Source of the DNA: Ulva prolifera
Lineage: Eukaryota > Chlorophyta > Ulvophyceae > Ulvales > Ulvaceae
Length of the DNA stretch: 64,000 nt
Direction of reading: 5' to 3'
Assembly (NCBI GenBank): GCA_023078555.1
Contig: CM041199.1
Location: forward strand, 2,972,513-3,036,512
The notes under the pieces are model-generated. The model was not told where the DNA came from. It searched no databases and saw only the letters and a program-made list of their open reading frames with translations. Position numbers and translations under genes: made by a program. Positions 1 to 11,282 of this stretch are shown one piece after another; the first letter of the stretch is position 1; each line of letters begins with the position of its first letter.

Positions 1-356
1 AGTGGCCATTCGCCGAATGGCCACCCCAGCGCGAATGCATTGTGTTGCACTGCACGCGGCCGGAGTGGCCATTCGCCGAATGGCCACTGCAGCGCGTCAT
101 GCATTGTCTTGCACTGCACGCGCCCGGAGTGGCCATTCGCCGAATGGCCACTCCAGCGCGTCATGCATTGTGTTGCACTGCACGCGCCCGGAGTGGCCAT
201 TCGCCGAATGGCCACTCCAGCGCGTCATGCATTGTGTTGCACTGCACGCGCCCGGAGTGGCCATTCGCCGAATGGCCACTCCAGCGCGTCATGCATTGTG
301 TTGCACTGCACGCGCCCGGAGTGGCCATTCGCCGAATGGCCACTCCAGCGCGGCGC
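1..356. repeat. 64-bp minisatellite, about 5.5 copies, runs off the left edge
   Basis: Units begin at 1, 64, 128, 192, 256 and 320, so the period is 64 bp (63 once). Copies are almost identical from 128 onward; the first two differ by a few bases. Each unit holds a 29-bp inverted repeat with 14-bp arms and a one-base centre (126-154 in the third unit). Since 64 is not a multiple of three and the unit has no stop on the forward strand, all three forward frames stay open across the array. Long open frames here are therefore a by-product of the repeat. Confidence 0.95.
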
Positions 357-436
357 GGCCTGCTTGAATCCGCACTTGCATGGCCACTGACCTGCCATTC
401 GGCGACTGTGTTCCAACCAATGTGGTTCGTGCGCAG

Positions 437-1468
437 TTCACCGTGAGAGGAGACCGCTTCCCTATCGATAGCGAACCCATGAAAACCCCCGAGGCCTGGG
501 CTATGGAGGACGGTGAGTATGTGTGCGAAGGAATCGCCAAGGTTGCTGCGGCCCGGCGCGCCCTCGAAGGGACCGCTGACTCTCCCGTCCAACGGGGCAA
601 GAGACAAAGGAAGACCGAGAAGGTACAATCTCACCACACGCTGTACTGCCCGCCTGAGGTTGGCCATTAAGTGGTACCGGGATTGTACGGGCGCCTGTGT
701 GAGCGGCATGTGCCATCATTCGAGGCAGCCATGCGTGTACAGGCTCCTACCGCATCGAAGTCAGGAAGACGGGGCACTCATTCCAACAGCGGACGGCGCA
801 CAATGCTCGCTGACTTTTCTCCCCGGCGGCCAGGGCTAGAACCAAGGGCAGACCGCACTGCTGATAAGGACAGTGAGCACCAGCCGGACGTGGATGAGGT
901 GGGTCACGATCAGATGGGTGAAGAGGAAGAGCCTGATTCTCCTCAGCGGGCAGACGATCGATGCGAGTCCCCGGAGATGGAGTTACAAGCCGCAGCGCCG
1001 GCATGTCCTCTTATGATTTGTGCCAATTGACGCCTAGTCCGATTGTACTTGCCCCACCCATCATCAGACCAGGTGTAAGAGCGCCTGTACATTGCAGAAG
1101 TCCAACAAAGCTCTTGAGAAGCGAAAGGCCAAGGCAGAGAAGGAGGCCGCCCTCCAAGCGCGTAGGGATATTCGGAAAAAGATTGAGGATTGCGAGGCTA
1201 AGCTGGCAAGGCATCAGCCCAGAAGCAAGGGTGCGAGTGTGCAGAAATTAAAACAGCAGGTTGCTGTATTGACGGTATGTCACTACCCCGATACACTTGA
1301 TCTGACATGTGACACCAATGCCTGCAATTGTAGCACTATTTGTGTGACAGTCGCTCAGACCTCGAATGCATTAGAGCCGTGCACTCATGCAGCTGGTATT
1401 GCATGCAGGCCGAGTTGTCAAAGGTGCAAGACTCCTTAATTGACGGCTTCCCGGACGAGGACGAGTAG
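437..1468 (+). CDS. 3' part of a small charged coiled-coil protein gene, four exons seen
   Basis: Four exons can be joined, all in phase 0: 437-622, 743-898, 1098-1274 and 1409-1468, ending in TAG at 1466-1468. Acceptors are GCGCAG, TGTACAG, ATTGCAG and GCATGCAG; donors are GGTACA, GGTGGG and GGTATG. The product (at least 191 residues) has a basic first part, an acidic middle rich in D and E, a Lys/Glu/Ala-rich segment that should form a long helix or coiled coil (starting KSNKALEKRKAKAEKEAA), and a C terminus ending FPDEDE. No family is recognised. The 5' end is not resolved and would lie near or within the minisatellite. The agreement of four phase-0 exons supports a real gene; the second exon's 3' boundary is the least certain. 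Confidence 0.5.
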
Positions 1469-2476
1469 ACATGCCAGTGCATTGTATGGTTGTATTTGGG
1501 CCATCTCAGGACCATCTTGCAGCCTGTACGTATACATAGGTCCTTTGCCCGGTCCTGTCCGCGGAATGTCAGGGAGTCTGTCCTGAGGAAATGTGTGGGA
1601 GTGTGAGCTATGTATGAATCTAGCGATGAACAAGGAAAGCACGCGCCATGTAAGCACCTACAGCATATGAATGCAGGCATGTTTCCAACTGCAGCCCCGT
1701 GTTCACGTGCCTCATAACAAAGAAAACAACCACATCATGCTTCCACAAAACCGCGAACCTTCCTGCACTCCGCTTACATGTGCGCGACCAAGTCTGATCC
1801 GGTAATAACGCCCATGACGCCTTTGGTCAAGCATTGCGTGTCCACAAGTGCACACTCCTCGTAACCATACGTGAGTATATCTCAAGCCAGACGGATACAT
1901 GTACGTCAAGAGATCACCAATCCTACGGCCCAGCCTGTACTTCCCGCATCCCCGAGGCGGACGCCATACGGATCCGAGACGGATCCGAAATTTAGTGCAC
2001 GCGTCCGTAGTCCCTCCGTCGGACGCACAACGGAACCGTCTTTTCTTCCGTACATCCTCCGGTTGGGCTCCAAAGGCAGGCTAGTAACAAAAGGCGTTGC
2101 CCTGGGGCGTACCGGACGGGAATCGGAAAATCCTACCTGCCACTGCCCCACCTCCGCCACAAGTCTCCGATACTCCTAGCAACCTACGTCCGGCCTCCAC
2201 CGATTCTCCGTAGGCTCTCCAACTACCCCTCCGCACACACTACGTCAACTCTCCGATTCACCGTGTCGCCATTCTTCTAGTGCAGGTACTGTGGGTGCTT
2301 GTACACGCGTGACACTTTGCAGTTCGAACTAAAGCGGGAGACACGTGTTTATCGGCATTGTCAGGATGCGTCATTCAACACCAGGCTGCCGGCAGTGACC
2401 GCGCAATGTGGGAAATCATAGCGTGGACGACCAAGTAAACCAAGTAAGTCTGGCCAGCACAAAAGTTGACATACAG
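1469..2476. other. Intergenic or intronic sequence, no gene recognised
   Basis: Nothing coding is supported here. The stretch 1900-2270 is rich in repeated short words such as ATCCGA and CTCCGATTC but shows no clear unit. Upstream exons of the kinase pseudogene could lie here and were not found. Confidence 0.4.
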
Positions 2477-4139
2477 GCCGCCATCAAGTTCTACATGGAC
2501 CGGAGTGCGTTTGAGCGGGAGCGGGAGCTGTACACGGAGTCGCAGCTGCGCACCATGATGCCCGCAACCCTCGCCATCGACGACAACGCCTCCGGCGCCG
2601 CCTCCACGCCCTACGACTACACCTTCCCGCCGTTTGTCATCATTGAACACGGCCAGAGCCTCGACGAGTGGGCGCGCCGCAACAACGCCGACTGCATCAA
2701 AATCTTCCAGGTGCGCTGCTGCCGCGTGTGGCTGCTTCATCGTGGTGGTGTAAGTGGCCTCATGCATACTAAAGGCACATGACCCCCTTTCTGATACGGT
2801 CACAGTCGCTGCATGCAAATTGGGTTCTTCTGATCTCTGAAGTTGAGATGTTTATTTCGCATTGCAGTTAGAATTGCCCGCGAGCACATGTCTGTATATA
2901 TACAGTTACAACGGGGAGAGGCCGGGTAACGGGCCGTTCCTAGGAATTCATCCGCAAATCCACTCACTCATGCATGGCACTAGGCTGGGTACGAGCACGT
3001 ACCACAGCCCTGCCGATGATGCCAGCCAAAGATTGAAGCCCCGCGCGGAGCACAAGAGCATTCCCCTTGCACAACGCCATACTCAACCGGCGCACAGCAT
3101 TCGTCACAAACAAAGCACGCTTCAACGTACCACACCGAGACGCGACCGTCGCCAGCCAACTCAAGTGATCCATAGCAGGCTGTCCCAAGCGACCATGCGT
3201 CTCATGCGACAACGGCACAAAGCTATATATATCAAACCTAATAATGCCCAGGCGAAGTCGAAACAGCCTGCGCGTGCAGTCACTGAGCCACGCGGTGCGG
3301 GCACTTGTGAAGCTGCACGGCTTCGGCTACGCCCACCGCGACATCAAGCCCGGCAACATCTTGCGCCGCCCCAACCAGCACCACTGGACGCTGATCCACT
3401 TTTGGCTGCACCGCGCAGATAGGTGCGTCCACAGGTTGCGGAATCACAATATGCATGCTCTCTGTGACGCCTAGATGACCGTAGCCCACATTCCATCACA
3501 GGTGTAACAGTGATTGTTGGCGTGATATGTGGTTGCGTGCAGTTCTTTATCGCCTCGCTGGGCTGCATATGGCATGCATGCACCCCATGCATGTGGTGTA
3601 CACAACAGTTGTGTCCGAAGCTTCACACATGTGGAGGCATAGGCCAGCACACCTTATGCATATGGGACATTAAGCAATTGCCATGCTCCTGCAGGCACAA
3701 TCGCGCCGCTTGCCTACTCGATGCGGTAGGCCGCCCCGGAGGTCGTCCCCGCCGTGGAGGCCGGCCGGAAGACCAGCAGCGTTGATTCCGCCCTCGACAT
3801 CTGGGCGATCGGCGTCATCACCTTCGAGATCCTACCGGTGAGCACGCGTTCAACGACGCCGGGCTCGGCCCGGAGGACGCCGAGCGGGGCATCCGCGACG
3901 CCGAGCGGGGCATCCGCGACGCCATCGATATCGTCGGCCGCACCAGCTTGCCCTGGGAGGGCCCAGAGTCCGGGCCGCACCTCCAGAAGCTGCGGGGGCT
4001 GAAGCGGACGTTGCTGAAATGCCTGGAGCGCGACCCAGCACGGCGGCCGTCGGCGGAGGCCTAGACGTGGGACCACACCATTGACAACATGCAGACGCAT
4101 GGGACGTTCCTCGCCCGTGTCAAGTTATGCGCGCAATAG
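2477..4139 (+). pseudogene. Broken protein-kinase gene, paralogue of the kinase at the right edge
   Basis: Three exons align with a Ser/Thr-type kinase domain. Exon 2477-2710 holds the N-lobe lysine region (AIKFYMDR) and a hinge-like stretch (FPPFVIIEHGQSLDEWA). Exon 3280-3422 holds the catalytic loop HRDIKPGNIL. Exon 3695-4139 holds the C-lobe (DIWAIGVITFE, then CLERDPARRPS in a shifted frame). Compared with the paralogue at 62909-63702, the DFG aspartate codon is changed to His and followed by a one-base insertion, a TAG replaces the Tyr codon of the RYAPPEV motif (3727-3729), one base is lost after EIL near 3835, and a second TAG follows the RRPSAEA motif. A 21-bp tandem duplication (about 3886-3927) repeats GIRDAER in the C-lobe. 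Splice sites remain good (GTGCGC, GTGCGT, TGCAG). It is a recent host pseudogene and should not make an active kinase. Confidence 0.85.
2903..3223 (-). mobile_element. 5'-truncated LINE 3' end inside the kinase intron
   Basis: Read on the minus strand, this encodes the last part of a LINE ORF (FVPLSHETHGRLGQPAM, then LSMALCKGNALVLRAG) and a short 3' UTR ending near GTTGTAACTG. It is closely related to the copy at 51431-51849. The reading resembles the C-terminal restriction-like endonuclease region of RLE-type LINEs. Short TA-rich runs (about 2895-2902 and 3224-3232) could be a target-site duplication but are too simple to prove it. It sits in the 569-nt intron between the pseudokinase exons. 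Confidence 0.75.
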
Positions 4140-7100
4140 ATCATTGCCACGTTCGCGGCAGCGGCTAGTACCCAGATGTGAGGCTTTTCGGAGGCCGGAC
4201 AGCTGACGTCAGCAGTTTTGCCTGTAATAACAGCGCCGTCAGAGGCTTGAAGGGAAGGGGGGGGGGGGGGGGTTCCATTCAGGGCGTTCAAGCCGATGTG
4301 CAGCGTTCGGAAAGGCCGCGGGGCTGAGAATTTTGTGATGGCCTGCACATCATTGCTTGAACATACAATGCGACAAGCAATGCACGATTCACTTGCGCTG
4401 GTTGGTTGTGCCATCGTGGTCCGTTGGAACGCTCTGAACATGTTCTTCTGCTTTTGATAGATTCCGAGAGCCGTGTGTGCTGCCTGAAGCAGGCAGAAGA
4501 CAATATCGCAAATGTGTGGCACTGTGAAATAGATGAAGCAGCTGCAGGGTGGCACATCTGGCACTCTGTGCAGGGACTCGCAGGTACAAGTGAAGGACAT
4601 GGTGGTTCATCATAAACCGCTTTCCATTGGCAAACGGTTTTGATGACATTGCAAATGATTATGCAATGTTTGTGTGGTTCCTGTAAAGTGGCATTCCTGC
4701 CGCAGCTCGAGACAGATCTGTCTCTCTAGAGCTCCTACCAGCAATGCTTCCGGTACAGATACGCTCAAATCGATACGGACCTGGCATCAGTAGCAGCAGC
4801 TTTCAAGGTCAAGTTCATGCCCCACAGGTCACACCCCTCGTCTAGGACCATGTACCGTACGTTTGCCATTTCTATGTGTGCACACAGCAGCTCCTGCTCT
4901 TGAAAGCACACAGATGCAGGCTCATGATGCATGGTATCTAGGCCATCTGGTTCACATCTATCGGAGCCAGAGTGTTGGCGGGCCGTGTGGTATTCACACC
5001 AGATGGTGGACACGTATGTGGCACTTGCTTCTGGGTGACGGGGTGCTGTCGGTCGTGCTGCAATATGCAATGCTGCACAGCTACCGAGTCCTGAATGCAG
5101 TCCTGAACGGATACACTGGGGGTGGTGATGTATGCGGAGCATACATTGTTGACTTGTCACGCCACTGGCAGATGAGTTGGATTTAGTTGCAATGTGACAT
5201 TTCCAGGAAGGAGGTCACAGTAGCTGTAGCGGAGCAGCCTCTCTCGCATCGCTGTGTAGTACAGGAAGACGCAAAGTTTCGTGCGAAGCTGTATAGCAGT
5301 AAGTATTTCTGATACATTCGATGCATTCTTCCACATCAGCCTGCAGCATTCACGGTGCCGACCTCAAAACACTGCTGCGAAACACTTGTTGCTGGCGGGA
5401 AGAGGAGCACCCCACAGGAGACAGCGAGAGGACGCAGTTTAACTTTGTCCTTGTTGGAAAAAGGTACAGTGGACATCAAGAGGAGCCAAGCGTTTCTGAA
5501 GTTCAGCAGGCGCGCTGACGTTGTGCCGACGCAAGAGGGTAGCAGTGGGCTTCAAGCACGGACTACACCACGCGTGCATACGCACATGCAGGTACCGTTG
5601 TCTGGATAACAAAGTCAGCGGACAGCACGAAGCATCGAACGGTGGAATGCCACCTGCCAAAAAATGCGCGTGGCTCCACAAGCGCTGCACGGACGGTTCG
5701 TTGGCATCCGCAAGCGTCGAGTTTGATGCCAGACTAGTATCGAAGAGCCTCCACGAAGTTCAGAACGACATCGTCATGCGGTGTATGAATGCAGTTGTGA
5801 TGGCTGGCCTCAGCACACGCGGTGCTGCTTAACTGTGGCAAAGGTGGCAAGCCTGGTGAAGAAGCAGCTCAAAAGTGCCGACGCTATCAGCTCATGAAGA
5901 GAAGTAGATGCGCATTCAGGCCATGTTCAATGGTGACGGTCCCATACGGCGGACGCTCACAGTTTCTCCAGGCGGTGCTCGGTGGCGACCAGTGCATCGC
6001 AAACAGTAGCATTACGGCAGCGAAAGGCTGATACCGTGAAAGATGCATCGGAAATCCCCGATGCTATACTTTTGAAGATTTGTGCCCGTGACGGATTCCT
6101 GACAGAAACTTCCTGTACTCTGGACTACGTGGAACGCATGGCTTGGCCCCCGACTGCTCATGGCCATGGATGCAGTATCGCGAGACTGTGCACTCAGAGC
6201 TGTGTGGCTGTGCGTGGTTGGCCTGCTCTGTGAGCTTGTGGAGATCTGCAGCCCCCAGCCTCTCCAGCAAATCTAGACCCAGATACCGACCATGCCAAAC
6301 CAGTCACAGAACCTGCCATACGAATCACAACGATACGCATTCACCAGAGGCCGCGCATGGCATCATACCTTCTGTTGAGACTTACGATGTTTCCTCGGGG
6401 TTGCTCGACGGCAATCTGCAGTGCTCTGCAGTCTGGCCGATTTTCGGCCGAGGTCACACACAGGCTGTGTCACAGCTAGTTCAACCTGTACCATGCTGCA
6501 GTAGTCATGCTAATCCGTGGCTCACGCAAGTTCGTCCGGCAGCGCGAGCGAGCTACCAAGGACGTCTGACCGGGTAACTATAGCATGTCGTGTGTGGACG
6601 GGACATGATGCCGTGTACAAGTGCAGATCATCATCTGCTGATGCCTCGCCAGTGCCTCTCCAGTGACCACGCAGCACGATCGCCAGCGCCGGCGCCGAGG
6701 GACGATGACGCGAAAAGCAGCCATAATTCCGTCCACCGTTCATCAAGTGGTCCGGAGGTGACGCTCGCGCATGTGCACGAGGGCCATCACGACGCATGGC
6801 GACGTCGTGAACACCTGTCCAGCTGATTCACGGTGTACCGCGGCGGGCGACTTCACGGCCATTAGCCACGCGTAGCCTCGGCCATGCACGACCGCGCGCG
6901 GGACCCCGAGCTGTGCGAGGTTCGCGTAGACACGGCCCGCATCTGGCAACACCCGCAGCAATAAGAAGACGGCGTAAATGCAAATAGGGAGGCGCCAGTG
7001 TGCTGCACCTTGATTAGTACTTCTATCGCTGTGCTCTGCGGACTACTCCTGGAATACCAATTGCAATTCAATTGACATTGTTGCATCGCGTACAAAATAT

Positions 7101-8592
7101 CTGACCGCCTTGCCACCTGTGCGCTATCCCTGCTCCGCGAGAGACGCACGTCGCGCAACAGCCTGAAAGTGCTAAGAGGGCATCTGCTCATTTGTTTCCG
7201 CTGTTTGCTGTCGAAAACTGAGTTTCGGTGGTAAGTGGGTGAGTCTTGGTTGTGCACTGCTGTCGACCCGAATGGACATACACCGCGAATCGCAGCAGCA
7301 AAGAGACTCCTGAAGTGCGAGCTTTTCCAGCGGACCGGTGCGTCAACCACTTGTGCAGCACTAGAAATGTGGTGTCTTTCGGATGGAAGTGGCCGTGTGA
7401 AGTCAACTGGACTCCCCTTAAGCTTGAGCAGCTCCGCAACTGAGTCATCAACCACAGCTGCGTGTTCACAAGCCTTGCCCACAAGCCTTGTCAGATGACG
7501 TCTGTCCTCGGGTTGTCCATGATGGATAGGACCACCACACCACACATTCCCATGCAGTCTGATCCCGTGTTGTATGTCCTTACAAAATACACGATCCCTT
7601 CTCGCATGTCTGATCCCGTCTCTAGATCTGTGTCGCCTGATCCCTTCTCCATCCCTTCTCTGAGTCGTCTACATCATCTGCACATCATCCGTTGTCCATG
7701 CACCACTTGCATGGCCCTGCCTGGCAAGGCATGTTGATCTTGTGTCACTCTGGATGTCGTCTCGGGAGTGTGGTGACGTCAGTGACTTGAGATATGTGCA
7801 CGTATGCATGGTGCCTCAGACCGTGAGCCTGTTTCGCCCATTGGAGAGCCATCCGAAGAATCCCCATCCTGATATCATCAGATCATCCATCCCCTCCCGG
7901 GTGTGGTTTGATCGGTTTGATCGCCAATGTGATCAGATCACCAATGCGGCTGCAGCTGTGCAAAAACCTTTCCGAACCTGGTTGTTGCACCTGGTACCGT
8001 TGTTGCTCTCTCCGAGTCGCCAGTACCTGCCTGCCTGCCGTGCTTGTATTAAATTTGTCCTTGTAAGTTACAACACACCCCTCCGCACCTGTACACCACT
8101 TGCACCACTTCCGCATCCTCCGAATCTATCCTCCCATCTATGAAACAGCTGTTCAGGTGTGCTCCCTTATCCGCCTCATCCCCTCTGCTGTCCGCTCCGC
8201 AACACATATGCAACACCTCAACACGTCAACACACCCTCTCGGCACTGCTGCAGAACACATGTGCACTGCTGCATATCACCTTGGCACTGCGACGTGTCGG
8301 ATGTGAGCTGCCACATCAGGCTGTGCACAGATTGATCACACGTCCTCTGTGGCTCCTTCCTCTGTGGCTCCTTCGGCAACTCTTGAGTTGGCTTCACTGA
8401 ATGAACAGTATCTGGCGTGGGACATTCACCACTTGAGCATTCTCACCACATTCCCAGCACTGCCTTGTTGATGACAGCGTCTAGCACAGAGACTGTCGCC
8501 TAGGTGATGTCATGATCACCTGTGCAGCAGTCTGCAGGAGCTGCAGAATCCTGACGACTCACCACACGCCCCGCGAAGCAGAAGCAGCTAGA
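4140..8592. other. 4.4 kb without a supportable gene
   Basis: No exon with convincing splice sites, phase or family motif was found. Open frames up to 227 codons occur on both strands but look like chance frames in GC-rich DNA. A 16-base G run lies at 4257-4272. From about 7460 to 8400 the plus strand is pyrimidine-rich and repeats words such as TGATCCC and CATCC. The words TTTGTCCTTGTAA at about 8054-8066 match the 3' end of the LINE family described elsewhere, but no more of the element could be followed upstream. Confidence 0.4.
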
Positions 8593-10040
8593 ATGGGAGT
8601 GACGTTCCACGGGCTCGCGGTTGCGGCAGCAGCGACGGTGTCCGCTTTCGCATCGGCCGCCGCCGCCGCCGCGGTCACCGCGGACTCACAGGCGGCTGCG
8701 GCTCAGTGGCGCCCCGGCCACGCGGATGCCGTCGCCGGCGGCCTACCTGTGCTGGCCGGCACGCAGCACAGCGTGGCAGCCGGGGGCAGCCTCGCTGCGC
8801 ACATGGCGGATGATGCGGTGGCATTCCGCAAGCTGCTGCACGGATGCCATGCTGGAGAGTACGCTTCTGGACCGCACCAGCATGATTCAGGGCTAGGTTG
8901 GAACCAGTCTGCACAAAATTTCAATAGCTAGCTAGCTTCACGTTGCAGATCCATGCCCCTGTAGCCACCCCTTGGTACCAGAGGTGCGTCCGGATGAGGC
9001 GTGCGTACATGCATTTGTGTCTCTGGCTTATGTTCAACAATTGTCGATTTGGAAGGGGGGCCTTGGGCCAGGCCACTGCTGCGTGGACAGCATGAATACG
9101 ACATGACTGCCGCACATCAACTGCCCAGGCGAAGTCTTCATAGACACCACCATGGATGAGTGCGCTGTTGCAGGATGGAGCTGTCATGCCACGGCTGCCG
9201 CACCAACATGCCAATTGTTCTGGCACCAATGCTCGCATGTGCATGCCCAGGATGCGCTACGAGCCCGCAGTTTGTCGCGGTCCGTGTCCGCAGATGCCAC
9301 TGCCTGCTCATTTTGATGCTGCGCCAATCGGCCTGCGCACATACGGAATGATCACGGCCGGTGTCTACAGGTGCCTTCGGAAGTGTCCAGTGTGCACCTT
9401 CTTCGGCGACGCCGCCGTCGGGCACTGCAAGAAGAAGGGGGACCTGTTCCGCTGCCAGCACACCGAGCCGGACGGAATCGACGGCAACGAAGGCAACGAG
9501 GGCGACGAGGGCTACGAGGGTGATGAGGGCAATGAGGGTAATGAGGGCAACACAGGCGGAGTAGGTAGCGGCGCGGCCAACGCGCTGACCGCGCAGAAAC
9601 TTCAGCGCTCTGTGCCGCTCCCAACAGCGCTTCCCGGCGGCGGCTTTACTTTCTCCGCCAGCGCAGATGACACCTACGCCCGGGGGTTCGATGACTCTGG
9701 TCATGAGACGTATTTCCGGGAGTTTGAAGGCTTCTTCATTGAGGCAGGGTCCCATATAGAGGTGGACTATGAGCACTCGATGGGTAAAGTCGCACCGCCG
9801 GAGGACGACTCCGCCCCGGAAGATTGGCCCTTGGCTACAGGCGACCATGCGGGTCGGCGGATGCTGGGTTTGTCGAACGCGGACGTGGACGCGGACGGGG
9901 CCGAGGTGCCGCCGGAGGCGGAAGAGCAGATGTACTACTTAGACGATGGCTCCGTTGTTGAGTGGGGGCCGTACATCCACGTCAGCTACGACAACCCTCA
10001 GCCCTTTCCAGACAACAACGCTGCAGACTATGATCCGTAA
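8593..10040 (+). CDS. Secreted cysteine-rich protein with Gly-Asn-Glu repeats, two exons
   Basis: Exon 8593-8858 and exon 9371-10040 join in phase (266 + 670 nt = 312 codons including TAA), with donor GAGTACG and acceptor TCTACAG. The 311-residue product starts with a likely signal peptide (MGVTFHGLAVAAAATVSAFA), followed by an Ala/His-rich stretch. Next comes a compact cysteine cluster (CLRKCPVC, GHCKKK, FRCQ), then about eight G-N/D/Y-E-G units (genomic 9478-9555), and an acidic C-terminal half with many aromatic residues (YFREFEGFF, EQMYYLDDGSVVEWGPYIHVSYD). No known family is recognised. A secreted or cell-wall role is inferred from the leader and composition only. Alternative acceptors at about 9174 would lengthen the Cys-rich part but break phase with this first exon. 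Confidence 0.6.
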
Positions 10041-11282
10041 GTTGCGGGGGCCGGTGTGGGAGACAACAACTATGCGGAGGCACATGCATGGTGGCCATGG
10101 CTATATTTGATGGTCTGTGCGCCGCCGCAGCTGCGGAGCTGCAAGGGATCCCAGTCGAGGCAGTGACTGTGTGGGATGCATGTGGGCCTTCATATTGGCC
10201 TGTGTTTGGCACGGTAGTTGCAACAATATCGGTTTAGCTGTAGGGTTGAGTTTGACACTCGCAGGTCAGGGTGAGGGGTATGCAAGTTATGGCAGCCGAC
10301 CTGGGCCATACTGGGAACAGCACAGGCTATCTCAACTGCCAATTAGACATTGGCGGACATGTCAGTACGGTTATTAGGCATAGCCTACGTGTTCAAAGGA
10401 CGAGTGGAGTGGAGTTCTCAACCCTGCACCGTGACTCTTGAGAGCCGTCATAGATTGAATGAGCCCTTTTACAAGCACTGGCCAGAATACCTTCCGCGTG
10501 CTGGCTGCGCCGCCGCGGCTGTGCAGAGCGGTCTACAACAGATATGTAAGACAAATCTAGTGAACGGGCACCAGGGCAGCCCGGCGTGCACGCAACGTGA
10601 CCGGGCGTCCGCACCTTGCTGTGGGCGGGCATGCATGCATGAAACGTGCTGCAATGCACACAACGTGACCGGGCCTCTGCACCAGGCATGCCGTGGGCGA
10701 GCACGCTGCAACAGCACTTCGAGCAATTTTCACATACGTGTGCACCTGGCTCCGTCGCCATCGACGTCACAAAACGGGTCCAGCCAATTCTGTCCCGGAC
10801 CAACGCGTGGACCCGATGGGAACGAGTCCGCAGCCACGTGGCAGATTCACTGCCCCGCCTACGGCGCAGTGATCTAGAGAATCTTACGCAGCAGCACGAT
10901 GAACAGACGTGCACGGGGAGACTGTATCACCTCACCGAGGCAACCTGTATACATACGCACGCACCCCACAACGCCGATGTCGCAACGCCGACGCAGCCCA
11001 CGCGCCCGCATGCACCACACGCCTCCGCAGAGCAGCAGCTGGTAGACGGGAACTTACGACCCAGTGCAGGCCAGCCCCAGGGCAGTTTGGCACCCACCCC
11101 TACGGCGCACACGGCACGCCAAGCTCACGCGTGACGTGCTTTTCTCACATCTACGTGTAGATGTGTATACACACAGGCCATGCCTTGCTGAAACCCGGCG
11201 TGGTGGCTCACGTGAGACATGGCTGCCTCACACACGGCATGGCTGCGATCTACATACCCAGCTCACAAGCGGCACGGCCGTC
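10041..11282. other. Intergenic stretch with a repeated word
   Basis: No gene is supported. The word AACGTGACCGGGC followed by a Cys/Ala-type codon run occurs twice (about 10594 and 10663) as part of an imperfect 70-bp duplication. The region lies between the convergent ends of the secreted-protein gene and the thylakoid-type gene. Confidence 0.4.

Noticed and set aside
2-709. Open frames on both strands over the 64-bp repeat
   Set aside because: Same explanation; no splice or family evidence supports any of them.
7460-8400. LINE 3' UTR ending TTTGTCCTTGTAA at about 8066
   Set aside because: Only the terminal words match; the upstream pyrimidine-rich sequence could not be aligned with the other copies.
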